A stretch of DNA of 64,000 bases from an uncultured Peptococcaceae bacterium (GCA_947254645.1 CAMYDW010000002.1:92907-156906), one strand, 5' to 3'. Numbered from the stretch's first letter, positions 1 to 9,393 are shown. Made by a program: numbers and translations. Notes: generated by a model not told the origin, from the sequence alone.

Positions 1-1462
1 GCGGCATCTGTGGGGTGCGTGGACGAATGCGTGTTAAGGTCGCTTCAATATCAATATCGGCAAGGGGCATCAATGCAGGGAGGCCCTCGTGTAGGAACTC
101 ATAAATGGCATCCTCCCCAACCAAGAGCCATTCGTCCTCGTTGACAGAAAAGCGATATTGCACGAGCTGGGCCGCAAAGTGATTTTCCTGGTCAATATCA
201 CGCAATAGCTGTGCTGGAAGCTCCTCCTCCGCCAAAGGATTGAAGGCGGTAGGGCCATAGTGAAAATACAGACGCCCACGAATGGTATTTTTTTGTGGAT
301 AATCTAAAATTAAGTGAATGCGCAAGGCAGGAGGCGCCAATCGTGCCTCTAAGCCTGCTTCCATTTCAAGCTTGACGTGAGGGCTGATGAGGGGCACCAC
401 TGTGCTCAAAAAGGCTGTCAATTGCTCGCTGTTGAGCACCAAGGCACTGCTTGGCGACTTGATGGCATCCAAAAGGGGCACCACATGCTGTTGGTAGCCA
501 TCGTTTGGCTTAATGATGCAGTGCTCATTGTAAAGATAGGTGATTTGGTTGTTGTGGTAGATATTGTAGTTGGACATACTCAGCCCCAATAGGTATTCTT
601 CGCTGGAGCGTGTGATGATTTGCACTGTGGTATCTGGGGTACTAGAGAGCATGCGCAAGGGCGCTGTGCTGCCATCAGACTGATGGGTCAATATTTCGCC
701 ACTATGGGTGGACACATAGGTGAATAGCTGGTCAAATTGGCTGTGGGTCAAATGGAGATAGCGGCCAATCTTTGGCAGCCCATCCATGAAGGAGCCACGG
801 CCATAGTTCATCCATTCAAAGGCGTTGTCAATCAAATCCAGATAGAATTGGCTGGCATTGTCGAAGTTGGCACGGGTGTGGCAAAAGGTGAGCTGCTTGC
901 CATAAGACACCGTGTCGCCCTTTAAGAGATGGGCATAAAAAGTCGAAATGCTCTTGATGACATAGAACTTTTTAGAGGTGCCCACATGAAATTCCAAGCT
1001 AAAGTAGCGGCTATAGGGGTCAAAATCGAGGGTAGGAATCAGCTGTATCGATTCATTCGCCGTGCCATCGCCACTAGGGGAAAAAATCTTGTTGTTGCGA
1101 TAGTGGGCGAGGAGGTCATTGATAGCACGCTGGTCGGTTTTGTTTTGGGTTGGCACCAAGATGTCTGAAAGGGCACGCACCAAGGCCACCAGATGCTTGC
1201 ACAGCTGGTCGTTGTTGTGGCTTTCAGAGCAGGTACAATTAAAGCTCAACAGATGGTCATCACGCATGACCAAAAAAGGCTTGTCCCCCCCTACTTGGGC
1301 ATCGGCAATAATGGTGGATGCATAGGGGAGGGTGCTGTTTAAATCGTAGTCAACAGAATTGATTTTTATATTTTTGACGCCACCCTGTTGATAAAAGGCA
1401 AGCCCATGGGAAATGGTTGCTTTATCATTGGTGTACTTATATATTAAATCGCGGATGGACAT
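1..1462 (-). CDS. SNF2-family helicase, N-terminal part (SWIM zinc finger plus SNF2-associated domain), cut by window edge
   Basis: The minus-strand frame is open from an ATG at 1462, preceded by AAGGAG, to base 1, giving at least 487 residues with no stop. Residues 76-90 hold C-x-C-x9-C-x-H (Cys76, Cys78, Cys88, His90), the pattern of a SWIM zinc finger. Beyond it lies a long beta-rich stretch typical of the bacterial SNF2 helicase-associated domain. In this family the DEAH/SNF2 ATPase follows, so it would lie left of the window. A TATAAT sits at 1494-1499 on the minus strand, so the gene is divergent from walJ. Predicted role: ATP-driven remodelling of nucleic-acid complexes; the exact job is unknown for the family. 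The domain call is by motif and order; the ATPase itself is not visible. Confidence 0.72.
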   Translation of the reverse strand, partial: MSIRDLIYKYTNDKATISHGLAFYQQGGVKNIKINSVDYDLNSTLPYASTIIADAQVGGDKPFLVMRDDHLLSFNCTCSESHNNDQLCKHLVALVRALSDILVPTQNKTDQRAINDLLAHYRNNKIFSPSGDGTANESIQLIPTLDFDPYSRYFSLEFHVGTSKKFYVIKSISTFYAHLLKGDTVSYGKQLTFCHTRANFDNASQFYLDLIDNAFEWMNYGRGSFMDGLPKIGRYLHLTHSQFDQLFTYVSTHSGEILTHQSDGSTAPLRMLSSTPDTTVQIITRSSEEYLLGLSMSNYNIYHNNQITYLYNEHCIIKPNDGYQQHVVPLLDAIKSPSSALVLNSEQLTAFLSTVVPLISPHVKLEMEAGLEARLAPPALRIHLILDYPQKNTIRGRLYFHYGPTAFNPLAEEELPAQLLRDIDQENHFAAQLVQYRFSVNEDEWLLVGEDAIYEFLHEGLPALMPLADIDIEATLTRIRPRTPQMP

Positions 1463-1707
1463 CGACTCACTCCTTATTTTTAAGCATTCCATTATTATAG
1501 CATAAAATTTTCTAAAGCGTAGATATTATTATTCGTATCTTTTTATTTGTGCAATCAAAGGGGGTTGGTTGTTTAATCTGACCTATGGTGTTATAATTAT
1601 TAGTTGTAAATTCTTCACAAAATCTTAATAAATCGTCACAAAAATCACATCATTTAGAGAAAAAAATTAGGTATAATGAAACGTATTAGAGAAGAGGAGG
1701 CGCCCGT

Positions 1708-2490
1708 GTGCAATTTATCTCGTTGGCAAGTGGCAGCAAAGGCAATTGCTCTTATATTGCCAGTGATGCTGGCGCATTTTTAATTGATTGTGGCATTAGT
1801 TTAAAACGCATCGAGCAAGCGTTGGCAGGAAACGAGTATGGCGCAAGCAAGCTGCAAGGGGTGTTTCTCACCCACGAGCATCGTGACCATATTGCAGGGC
1901 TTGGTCCATTGTTGCGCCGTTATGGCGTGCCGTGCTATGGCACCGAAGGAACCTTGGCGGCTTTAAATGAAAAAAACATTGGCAAAGTATCGCCTAGCCT
2001 TTTCCGTCCCTTGGACAGCGCAGGGGTGACCTTGGCTGATTTTGACATTTCATGGAGCCCTATTAGCCACGATGCCAGTGACCCAGTGAGCTATCAGATT
2101 CATTGGCAGAACAAAAAAATTGGCATGTGCACCGATGTGGGTACCTTGAGTGATGACAATTTAGAATCCCTTGTTGAAAGCGACATCCTTCTTCTCGAAG
2201 CAAACCACGATAAAGAAATGTTGTTACAAGGGCCGTACCCAGAGATGCTCAAGCGTCGTATTGCTGGAAGCTATGGCCACTTATCCAATGATGATTGCGC
2301 AAGAGCCTTGGAGCAAATCATTGGCCCCAAGACCAAGCATGTGGTTTTGGCACATTTGAGCGACAAAAACAATCGTCCGCAACGTGCCTTTGATACCATT
2401 CGCAATCATTTGCAAAAAAATCGCACCAAAGGCGGCTCTTTACGATTGTGGGTAGCCCAACAGCATGAACCACTCATGTTGTCAATTTAA
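1708..2490 (+). CDS. walJ: WalJ/YycJ-type metallo-beta-lactamase fold hydrolase
   Basis: 260 residues. The metal site H-x-H-x-D-H is at residues 56-61 (THEHRDHIAGL), with further ligands expected around the ANHD and HLS motifs near residues 162 and 212. Known members (YycJ/WalJ) are cytosolic two-metal phosphodiesterase-like enzymes linked to cell division and DNA repair. The start is GTG at 1708, 8 bases after GAGGAGG. Only 20 bases separate it from htrA, the same walJ-htrA order as in Bacillus wal clusters, but the walRKHI genes are not here. A TATAAT at 1672-1677 may be its -10 box. Confidence 0.88.
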   Translation: MQFISLASGSKGNCSYIASDAGAFLIDCGISLKRIEQALAGNEYGASKLQGVFLTHEHRDHIAGLGPLLRRYGVPCYGTEGTLAALNEKNIGKVSPSLFRPLDSAGVTLADFDISWSPISHDASDPVSYQIHWQNKKIGMCTDVGTLSDDNLESLVESDILLLEANHDKEMLLQGPYPEMLKRRIAGSYGHLSNDDCARALEQIIGPKTKHVVLAHLSDKNNRPQRAFDTIRNHLQKNRTKGGSLRLWVAQQHEPLMLSI

Positions 2491-2510
2491 ATTGAAGGAG
2501 TGACGGTAAC

Positions 2511-3863
2511 ATGGAAAATAACGAATTTGAACATCAGACAGAGGACTTCAATACAGAACCAAAACCTTCCACTACAGCACAGGAACACCATCCCCAAGAG
2601 GATTTCCACGACACAAATGTCGTGGACAATACCATGACCATGCCAAAGGTCGATGTGGAGGCCCCTTCCCCATCAACGGTTCCTCCTGTTGAAGCGGCAG
2701 GACATTATATGCCAACCCCAGCGCCAGTGGTGATTGCTGGCAAAACAAAGGTCAAGAAAAAGCGTCGCTTTACAAAATTTGTGGCGATGCTATTATTGAC
2801 GGCCCTTGTGGGCGGCGCCGCTGGTGGGGCCGCAGGCTACTATGCAGGTGCGCACAATGGTGGAGCATTGCAGATGGCAAAGACAGAAAAAAAAGTTGTA
2901 GAGCGTGGGAAAGATGGCAATCTCACCATTTCAAGCATTGCCAAGCAAGCAGTGCCAGCAGTAGTGGGTGTTTACAATATTGGCACCAGCCGTGACCTCT
3001 TTGGCTTTAATAAAGGGGGCGCCGCAGAAGCCCAAGCTTATGGCTCTGGGGTGATTGTGTCCAAAGATGGGACTATTGTCACCAATAATCACGTGATTAA
3101 AAATGCTTCTCGTGTCGTGGTGGTGACCAACGATGGCAAGCAATACGAAGCAGAAATCCTCGGCAAATCCTCAAGCAGCGACCTTGCAGTGCTAAAAATC
3201 AAGGGAAAAGACTTCCCATTTATTGAAATTGGCGACTCCAATGCCATTGAAGTTGGCGACTTGGCAGTGGCCATTGGCAATCCTTTAGGCAGCGAATTTT
3301 CACAAACAGTGACCGATGGGATTATTTCTGGGATTGACCGAAAAATTTCCAGCGACACGGGCAACACCGGCCTGATTCAAACCAATGCTTCCATCAACAG
3401 CGGAAACAGTGGGGGCGCCCTTCTTAATGGACAAGGTCAGTTAATCGGGATTAACACCTTGAAAATCCAAGCAAATGGCGTCGAAGGCATGGGCTTTGCG
3501 ATTCCAAGCAAGGCCGTCCTAGAATTTGTCAACGATGTGAAAAACAACGGCGGCAAGTCCTCCACCCAAAAAGCGTGGCTCGGCATTCGTGGCTACAATC
3601 TCAACGAAGCCTTGGCTGAAAAGCTAGAAATCGAACAGACCTCAGGCATCATCATTGCTGAGCTGACAGAAAATGGCCCAGCCGCTAAGGCAGGTCTCCA
3701 AGTGGGGGATGTGATTGTGGCAGTTGATGATAAAAAAATTGATGACTTCAATATTCTCTCAGAATATTTGACTAAGAAAAAACCAAAGGATACAATAAAG
3801 CTTGTGATTGTACGCAATAATGAAAAACAAACCGTGGATGTCACCCTTGGTGCCCAGGGCTAA
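2511..3863 (+). CDS. htrA: Membrane-anchored HtrA/DegP-family serine protease with PDZ domain
   Basis: 450 residues. A disordered acidic N-terminus of about 85 residues is followed by one transmembrane helix (about 88-112, Gly/Ala rich), a trypsin-like domain (about 135-345) and one PDZ domain (about 350-445). The triad is visible: His in TNNHVIKNA, Asp in SSDLAVLKI, Ser in NSGNSGGALL. This is the bacterial HtrA quality-control protease acting outside the membrane on misfolded exported proteins. It follows walJ by 20 bases with GAAGGAG at the start, so the two are probably co-transcribed; a hairpin at 3898-3932 ends the unit. Confidence 0.93.
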   Translation: MENNEFEHQTEDFNTEPKPSTTAQEHHPQEDFHDTNVVDNTMTMPKVDVEAPSPSTVPPVEAAGHYMPTPAPVVIAGKTKVKKKRRFTKFVAMLLLTALVGGAAGGAAGYYAGAHNGGALQMAKTEKKVVERGKDGNLTISSIAKQAVPAVVGVYNIGTSRDLFGFNKGGAAEAQAYGSGVIVSKDGTIVTNNHVIKNASRVVVVTNDGKQYEAEILGKSSSSDLAVLKIKGKDFPFIEIGDSNAIEVGDLAVAIGNPLGSEFSQTVTDGIISGIDRKISSDTGNTGLIQTNASINSGNSGGALLNGQGQLIGINTLKIQANGVEGMGFAIPSKAVLEFVNDVKNNGGKSSTQKAWLGIRGYNLNEALAEKLEIEQTSGIIIAELTENGPAAKAGLQVGDVIVAVDDKKIDDFNILSEYLTKKKPKDTIKLVIVRNNEKQTVDVTLGAQG

Positions 3864-3897
3864 ATTTTTCAGGAAAGCGTTAACATGGGTTATTAAC

Positions 3898-3932
3898 AAA
3901 TAGCATCTATGAATTATTCATAGATGCTATTT
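3898..3932 (+). terminator. Hairpin after htrA
   Basis: A perfect 15-bp inverted repeat with a 5-base loop, followed by a mixed A/T stretch rather than a clean T run. It may be a weak intrinsic terminator or an mRNA-stabilising stem-loop. Confidence 0.5.
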
Positions 3933-3978
3933 GAGATGATAATAAAAAATATAGGACACGAAATGAGGAGAGTTATAG

Positions 3979-4563
3979 ATGATTATTCTTTATCAAGTGC
4001 CAGACGATGAAAAAGGCAAAATTGTACGTGACTTTTTTGCAAAGGAAAACATTGAGTATCTAGAATTTGCAGTGGAATCTGCAGGGCATACCTTAGGGGA
4101 ATTGTTCAAAAATAACAAAGAACCAATGCCACATCCAGCAGAACAAGTGCCAGATGAACCAGCAATTCTTTTTGACGAAGCAACCACCAATCAAACAGAA
4201 GCTGCTGAATTATTAGGCACCTTGGAACAAGCTGGGGTATTTTTCAACTATCAAGTATTGGTAGATGCCAATATGCTTGATTATCCATTGGGAGATATTT
4301 TGGTGGGCCATCGTGACTACCAACTCTTTTTGTCTAAGCTCGGCTTCTTACAACAAATGATTGACGGGTGTGGGGCATTAAAGGAAGAAAATTACGACCC
4401 AGACAAATGGAGCGAATTGAAAATTATCATTGCCAATGGCAATGATTTCTTAGATGCTGTCGTCAGTGATACTGACAGCAAGTTTGACGATATCAAACCA
4501 GAAGATGTTGATAAACATATCACCGATCTACAACTTGCGATGAAAAAATTACTGGCGAACTAA
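3979..4563 (+). CDS. Uncharacterised cytosolic protein upstream of the heme operon
   Basis: 194 residues, acidic, no signal peptide or membrane segment. I do not recognise the family with certainty. The first half begins with an alpha/beta pattern (MIILYQV, then IEYLEF) and a PHPAEQVPDEPAILFD linker; the rest is mostly helical. ATG at 3979 follows GGAGAG. It sits 26 bases before ahbC on the same strand with no terminator between, so it could be co-transcribed with the heme genes, but nothing in the sequence ties it to heme chemistry. Confidence 0.75.
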   Translation: MIILYQVPDDEKGKIVRDFFAKENIEYLEFAVESAGHTLGELFKNNKEPMPHPAEQVPDEPAILFDEATTNQTEAAELLGTLEQAGVFFNYQVLVDANMLDYPLGDILVGHRDYQLFLSKLGFLQQMIDGCGALKEENYDPDKWSELKIIIANGNDFLDAVVSDTDSKFDDIKPEDVDKHITDLQLAMKKLLAN

Positions 4564-4589
4564 GACAATGTCAAACTTGGAGGTAAAAC

Positions 4590-5789
4590 ATGCTTAGTTT
4601 AACAAAATTACTAACAGGCGATGCTTATTTTGGTGATGAATTGCGCTACACCGAAAAAAGCAAGAATCAGCGCAATGGAGTGAGTGAGGGACGTGGGCCT
4701 GTTGTAAGCTGGAATTACACCAGAACATGTAATCTCAAATGTCGCCACTGCTACTCTAGTTCTGAGGCAAAGCAATATGACAATGAATTGACCACAGAGG
4801 AAGCTTTAAAATTTATTGATGATTTGGCCGATTTTAAGGTGCCAGTCATTCTCTTTTCTGGTGGGGAACCCCTCATTCGTGAGGACTTTTTCACCTTAGC
4901 AGCCCATGCACGTGAAAAAGGCATTCGTGCCACCTTATCCACCAATGGCACCCTGATTACCCCAGAAATTGCACAAAAAATCAAAGACCACGGCATTGGC
5001 TATGTGGGTATTTCTATTGATGGCGTGCGTGAAGTCAACGATGCCTTTCGTGGCGTAGAAGGGGCTTATGACCGTGCTTTAGAAGGCATTCGCAATTGTC
5101 GTGCCGTTGGCCAACGTGTGGGCTTGCGTTTCACCATCAACAAAGCCAACTACGAATATGTCAATGATATCCTCGATATGCTAGAGTATGAGGACATCGA
5201 CCGTGTTTGCTTCTACCATTTGGTGTATTCAGGCAGAGGAGAAGCCATCAAGCATGATGACTTAACCGCAGAGGAAACACGCAAGGTCGTTGATTTGATT
5301 GCCGACCGTGTGATTGACTTTGACAAAAAGGGCCTCAAAAAAGAAGTGCTTTTGGTAGACAACCATGCCGATGGCCCATATCTCTACTTGAAATATCGCG
5401 AAACCGACCCAGAACGTGCAGCGATTATCTATAAGCTTTTGAGTATCAATGGTGGGAACCGCTCTGGGATTGCCTTCTCTAACGTCGACAACGAAGGCAA
5501 TGTTCATCCAGACCAATTTACCCAACACCACTTCCTTGGCAATGTGCGTGAACGCTCCTTCAAGGATATTTGGTGCGATACGAGCAATCCTATCTTGGCA
5601 GGACTGAAGGACCGTGCCCATTTGTTGGATGAAAAATGCCAAAAATGCAGTTGGCTTTCTATTTGCAATGGCAATTTCCGTGCTCGTGGCGAAGCGGTCA
5701 CTGGCGACTTCTGGGGCTTTGACCCAGCGTGCTTCCTCACCGATGAAGAACGTACCATTCCAGCACCAAGCATGGAGGAACAAGCATGA
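4590..5789 (+). CDS. ahbC: Radical SAM 12,18-didecarboxysiroheme deacetylase (AhbC)
   Basis: 399 residues. The radical SAM CxxxCxxC motif is in TCNLKCRHCYS (about residues 49-56), followed by FSGGEPL for SAM binding. The C-terminal SPASM-like part has CQKCSWLSICNGNFRARGE and a last Cys in PACFL for an auxiliary iron-sulfur cluster. AhbC removes the acetate side chains of 12,18-didecarboxysiroheme to give iron-coproporphyrin III. The assignment rests on motif layout plus the adjacent ahbD, ahbA and ahbB genes, which together complete the siroheme-dependent heme route. SD is GGAGG at 4579-4583. The stop overlaps the ahbD start by ATGA, implying translational coupling. Confidence 0.88.
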   Translation: MLSLTKLLTGDAYFGDELRYTEKSKNQRNGVSEGRGPVVSWNYTRTCNLKCRHCYSSSEAKQYDNELTTEEALKFIDDLADFKVPVILFSGGEPLIREDFFTLAAHAREKGIRATLSTNGTLITPEIAQKIKDHGIGYVGISIDGVREVNDAFRGVEGAYDRALEGIRNCRAVGQRVGLRFTINKANYEYVNDILDMLEYEDIDRVCFYHLVYSGRGEAIKHDDLTAEETRKVVDLIADRVIDFDKKGLKKEVLLVDNHADGPYLYLKYRETDPERAAIIYKLLSINGGNRSGIAFSNVDNEGNVHPDQFTQHHFLGNVRERSFKDIWCDTSNPILAGLKDRAHLLDEKCQKCSWLSICNGNFRARGEAVTGDFWGFDPACFLTDEERTIPAPSMEEQA

Positions 5790-6775
5790 AGATTATGAGT
5801 TGGAACACCACCAATGCATGTAACTTGTATTGTGCACATTGCTATCGTGAATCAGGAGAAAAAGCTCAAGGCGAGCTCAACACCGAAGAAGGCAAAAAGC
5901 TCATTGATGAAATTGCCCGTGCTGGCTTTCATATCATGATTTTCTCTGGTGGCGAGCCACTTTCTCGTCCAGATATTTTTGAATTGATTGCCCATGCCAG
6001 TGCGAAGGGCTTGCGCCCAGTGCTTGGCTCCAATGGCACCATGATTACCCCAGAGGTGGCACAAAAGCTCAAAGAAGCAGGCCTCTTGGCGGCAGGAATC
6101 AGCCTTGACAGCTTAGACCCTGCAAAGCATGATAAGCTACGTGGCCAAGAAGGGGCATGGCAAGCCGCAGTGGATGGCATGAAAAACTGTCGTGAGGCAG
6201 GCTTGGGCTTCCAAATCCACACCACCGTGATGGATTGGAACGAACCAGAAATTGAAGACCTCATGGACTTTGCAGTGGAAATTGGCGCACGTGCCCATCA
6301 TATCTTCTTCCTCATCCCAACAGGACGAGGGGAAGACATTGTGGACATGGCCCTCGACAGAGATGCCTACGAAGACGTCTTGCGTCGCATCATGTCCAAA
6401 GCCAAGGACGTGCCAATCGAAGTCAAACCAACCTGCGCCCCACAGTTTATCCGTGTGGCAGACCAAGTTGGTCACAAGCAACGCTTCTCCAAAGGCTGCT
6501 TGGCAGGGATTACCTATTGCATCATCAGCCCAAAAGGCGATGTGCAGCCATGTGCCTATTTGAAAATGGAAATCGGCAACGTGCGTGATAAAGATTTTGA
6601 TAAAATCTGGGAAGAAAATGAAACCTTCAAAACCCTACGCACCATGGAATATGATGGCGCTTGTGGCACCTGCAACTATGGCGACAAATGTGGTGGCTGC
6701 CGTGCACGCGCGGCCTATTACCACAAAGGCGACTACATGAGCGCAGACCCATTGTGCATTTTGAATAAGGAATAG
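5786..6775 (+). CDS. ahbD: Radical SAM heme synthase (AhbD), Fe-coproporphyrin III to heme b
   Basis: 329 residues. The radical SAM cluster motif is in ACNLYCAHCYRE (about residues 12-19), with FSGGEPLS next. The C-terminal part has CGTCNYGDKCGGCRARA and a late Cys in DPLCIL, fitting an auxiliary 4Fe-4S cluster as reported for AhbD. The enzyme oxidatively decarboxylates two propionates of Fe-coproporphyrin III to vinyl groups, the last step of the Ahb pathway, with no oxygen needed. It is related to AhbC but shorter, as expected. It overlaps ahbC (ATGA) and is followed 10 bases later by ahbA. Confidence 0.88.
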   Translation: MKIMSWNTTNACNLYCAHCYRESGEKAQGELNTEEGKKLIDEIARAGFHIMIFSGGEPLSRPDIFELIAHASAKGLRPVLGSNGTMITPEVAQKLKEAGLLAAGISLDSLDPAKHDKLRGQEGAWQAAVDGMKNCREAGLGFQIHTTVMDWNEPEIEDLMDFAVEIGARAHHIFFLIPTGRGEDIVDMALDRDAYEDVLRRIMSKAKDVPIEVKPTCAPQFIRVADQVGHKQRFSKGCLAGITYCIISPKGDVQPCAYLKMEIGNVRDKDFDKIWEENETFKTLRTMEYDGACGTCNYGDKCGGCRARAAYYHKGDYMSADPLCILNKE

Positions 6776-6785
6776 TGGTGGTTTT

Positions 6786-7286
6786 ATGTATACATTGACA
6801 GAGTTAGACCGTACCATTTTGATGATTTTGCAACGTGGCATTCCAGTATGTAACCGCCCCTATCAAGCCATGGCAGAAGAAATCGGCGGCGTAAGTGAAG
6901 AAGCAGTCATCGAGAGCATTGGTAGAATGAAGGAAGAAAACATCATTCGCCGTATGTCAGGCTTTTTTGATTCCCGCAAATTGGGCTATAAGTCCATGCT
7001 GGTGGCGGTGAAGCCAAAAGCAGGCTGCTTTGATGATGCCGTTGAGGTGATTAACGCCTATCCAGGCATTACCCACAATTATGAACGCAACCATGATTTT
7101 AGCATTTGGTTCACCTTGATTGCGATTAACCAATCCACCGTCAATATGATTTTAGACCAAATCGAAGCCAGTGGCTTTGTACAAGAAATGCTGCGCTTTG
7201 AAATGAGCGAACGCTACAAAATTGACGTCACCTTTGATGTGCGTGGACAAAAAGGAGGGCACCCCCATGGCGAGTCCAGTTTCTGA
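6786..7286 (+). CDS. ahbA: Siroheme decarboxylase subunit AhbA (Lrp/AsnC-like)
   Basis: 166 residues. An N-terminal helix-turn-helix of the Lrp/AsnC type (about 1-60, LDRTILMILQRG) precedes an AsnC-like ligand domain. The motif ITHNYERNHDFSIWFTL matches the AhbA signature (HNY-R-H-x-x-x-WFT). AhbA and AhbB form the heterodimer that decarboxylates siroheme at C12 and C18; despite the DNA-binding fold the known role is enzymatic. The gene follows ahbD by 10 bases and overlaps ahbB by 20 bases, so the pair is translationally coupled, fitting equal subunit supply. Confidence 0.85.
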   Translation: MYTLTELDRTILMILQRGIPVCNRPYQAMAEEIGGVSEEAVIESIGRMKEENIIRRMSGFFDSRKLGYKSMLVAVKPKAGCFDDAVEVINAYPGITHNYERNHDFSIWFTLIAINQSTVNMILDQIEASGFVQEMLRFEMSERYKIDVTFDVRGQKGGHPHGESSF

Positions 7287-7788
7287 AACCGAAAAGGCCA
7301 TTGTTCGTGCCTTGCAAAATGATTTGCCTCTCGTGGCAGAACCCTACAAAGAAGTGGCTGCTTCCCTCGGTATGACCGAAGAAGCCCTCTTTGAAGGCAT
7401 TCAAAGCCTCAAGGACAAAGGCTGCTTAAAGCGTATCTCCATCGCCTTGCGTCATAAAAACGTTGGCTATAAGGTCAATGTGATGGTGGTATGGGACGTG
7501 GAGGATGCACGTGTCAGCGAAGTGGGCAAACAAGTGAGTGCACATCCAGCAGTCACCCATTGCTATTGTCGCAATCGTGAAGAAAAATTCCCTTACAATC
7601 TCTACACCATGGTGCATTGCCACAACGATGAAGAATACGATGCCATCATTGATGACCTCGTGCACATCATCGGCGAAGGCACCCCACATGACGTGTCCTT
7701 TGATGGCTTGCGTAGCATGAGAGAACTGAAAAAAGTTGGGATGAAATATTTCCTTGAAAAACCAGAAGACATGGTGGAAGAGGACTAA
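7267..7788 (+). CDS. ahbB: Siroheme decarboxylase subunit AhbB (Lrp/AsnC-like)
   Basis: 173 residues. The start is ATG at 7267, 9 bases after AAGGAGG, inside the 3' end of ahbA. It has the same two-part Lrp/AsnC architecture as AhbA, about 25-30% alike by eye. The signature VTHCYCRNREEKFPYNLYT agrees with the AhbB form (HCY-x-R then PYNLYTM-H). It partners AhbA in siroheme decarboxylation. This is the last gene of the operon; a strong terminator follows at 7818-7866. Confidence 0.85.
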   Translation: MASPVSETEKAIVRALQNDLPLVAEPYKEVAASLGMTEEALFEGIQSLKDKGCLKRISIALRHKNVGYKVNVMVVWDVEDARVSEVGKQVSAHPAVTHCYCRNREEKFPYNLYTMVHCHNDEEYDAIIDDLVHIIGEGTPHDVSFDGLRSMRELKKVGMKYFLEKPEDMVEED

Positions 7789-7817
7789 GCATTTAAACAG
7801 CATCGTGTATTTTTAAG

Positions 7818-7866
7818 AAGCATACTTATCAAAAGCAGCGCTCTTTTGATAAGTATGCTTTTTTTT
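7818..7866 (+). terminator. Intrinsic terminator of the ahb operon
   Basis: An 18-bp perfect stem (7818-7835 with 7843-7860), 7-base loop, then a run of T from 7859. Confidence 0.93.
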
Positions 7867-8063
7867 GGGTAATTATCTGTCTAAAAAAAGCTTTTAGGTG
7901 AAATATTATAATATAGAGAAATATAAGAAAAAATATAGAAAAAATTTTTAGAATATTTCCTCTATGAGGTGGACGCTCTCCATGAAAGGTGCTATTATTG
8001 TATTGTAAAAGCTTCGAAACGTTGTTATCTAAATTTTTATCTAATTCAAGGAGGTATCATTTA

Positions 8064-9332
8064 ATGGCAGTAGAAAATTTAAATCCATTTGAAAGCGCAC
8101 AAGCAAAAGTAAAGCATGCTTGTGAAACCCTTGGTTATCATGACGATGTGTACACTTATTTAAGTGAACCACAACGTGTGTTAGAAGTGAACATTCCAGT
8201 TCGCATGGACGATGGCACTTTGAAAATGTTCAAAGGTTGGCGCAGTCAACACAATGATGCTGTAGGTCCTTACAAGGGTGGTATCCGTTTCCATCAAGAC
8301 GTAAACTTTGATGAAGTACGTGCCCTTTCAGTATGGATGACCTTCAAGTGCGGGATCATGAATATCCCTTACGGCGGTGGTAAAGGTGGGGTTATCGTAA
8401 ACCCTAGAGAGCTCTCCGAAAGAGAACTCGAACAACTTTCCCGTGGATATATCAGAGGCATCTACAAATTGATCGGCGAAAAAGTAGACGTTCCTGCTCC
8501 AGACGTAGGTACCAACAGCCAAGTAATGAGCTGGATGGTAGACGAATATATCAAATTGACTGGCGCAAATGCTAGCCTTGGCGTATTAACTGGGAAAGAC
8601 CCTAAATGGGGCGGCTCTCTTGGTCGTGGCGAATCCACCGGTTATGGGATTTATCTCGTAGCTAGATTTGCTGCAGAAAAATTGGGCATCAACATGGCTC
8701 AAGCTTCTGTTGCAGTTCAAGGCTTCGGTAATGCAGGTCGCTTCACCGTGAAGAACATGTTCAACAACGGTACCAGAGTTGTTGCAGTTTCTGAATGGGA
8801 ACCAGTAAACGGCACCTATGCAATCTACAAAGAAGACGGCCTTGACTATAATGAAATGGTTGCATACATGGCTGAACATAAGAACCTTCTTAACTTCCCT
8901 GGCAGTAAAGCAATCAGCATGGATGAATTCTGGGCACTCAATGTAGACATCATTGTTCCAGCTGCTCTTGAAAACTCCATCACTGAAGATGTTGCAGAAA
9001 AATTAAACTGCAAACTCGTTTGCGAAGCAGCAAACGGCCCAACCACTCCTGGTGGTGACGAAGTATTGAAGAGAAAAGGCATCTATCTCACCCCAGACAT
9101 TTTGACCAATGCTGGTGGGGTTACCGTTTCTTACTTTGAATGGGTACAAAACATCCAAGGCTTCTACTGGAGCGAAGAAGAAGTCTTTGACAAACAAGAA
9201 AAATCCATGAGAATTGCATTTGACAATATCTGGGATCTTGTTCAAGAAAAAGGCGTAACCATTCGTGAAGCAGCATACCTCGTATCTGTTAAACGTGTTT
9301 ACGAAGCAATGAAACTTCGTGGCTGGTTATAA
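8064..9332 (+). CDS. gdhA: Glutamate dehydrogenase (GLFV family)
   Basis: 422 residues from ATG 8064, chosen because AAGGAGG lies 9 bases upstream and the protein then starts like other Gdh enzymes; the frame is open further upstream without support. The dimerisation/substrate domain carries GGGKGGVIV with the catalytic Lys region and VPAPDVGTNSQVM. The Rossmann part contains VAVQGFGNAG and CEAANGPTTPGGDEVL. The enzyme interconverts glutamate and 2-oxoglutarate plus ammonia in the cytosol. Length fits the 420-residue hexameric bacterial/archaeal type; NAD versus NADP preference cannot be read safely. It is monocistronic with its own terminator. Codon choice is more biased than in its neighbours, suggesting high expression. 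Confidence 0.95.
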   Translation: MAVENLNPFESAQAKVKHACETLGYHDDVYTYLSEPQRVLEVNIPVRMDDGTLKMFKGWRSQHNDAVGPYKGGIRFHQDVNFDEVRALSVWMTFKCGIMNIPYGGGKGGVIVNPRELSERELEQLSRGYIRGIYKLIGEKVDVPAPDVGTNSQVMSWMVDEYIKLTGANASLGVLTGKDPKWGGSLGRGESTGYGIYLVARFAAEKLGINMAQASVAVQGFGNAGRFTVKNMFNNGTRVVAVSEWEPVNGTYAIYKEDGLDYNEMVAYMAEHKNLLNFPGSKAISMDEFWALNVDIIVPAALENSITEDVAEKLNCKLVCEAANGPTTPGGDEVLKRKGIYLTPDILTNAGGVTVSYFEWVQNIQGFYWSEEEVFDKQEKSMRIAFDNIWDLVQEKGVTIREAAYLVSVKRVYEAMKLRGWL

Positions 9333-9355
9333 AATTTAGAAAACAACCAACATTC

Positions 9356-9393
9356 GCAGCTCGCTTTATTCTCCTTTAGCGGGCTGCTTTTTT
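9356..9393 (+). terminator. Terminator after gdhA
   Basis: A 10-bp stem (one G-U pair) at 9356-9365 and 9378-9387, followed by six T. Confidence 0.85.
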
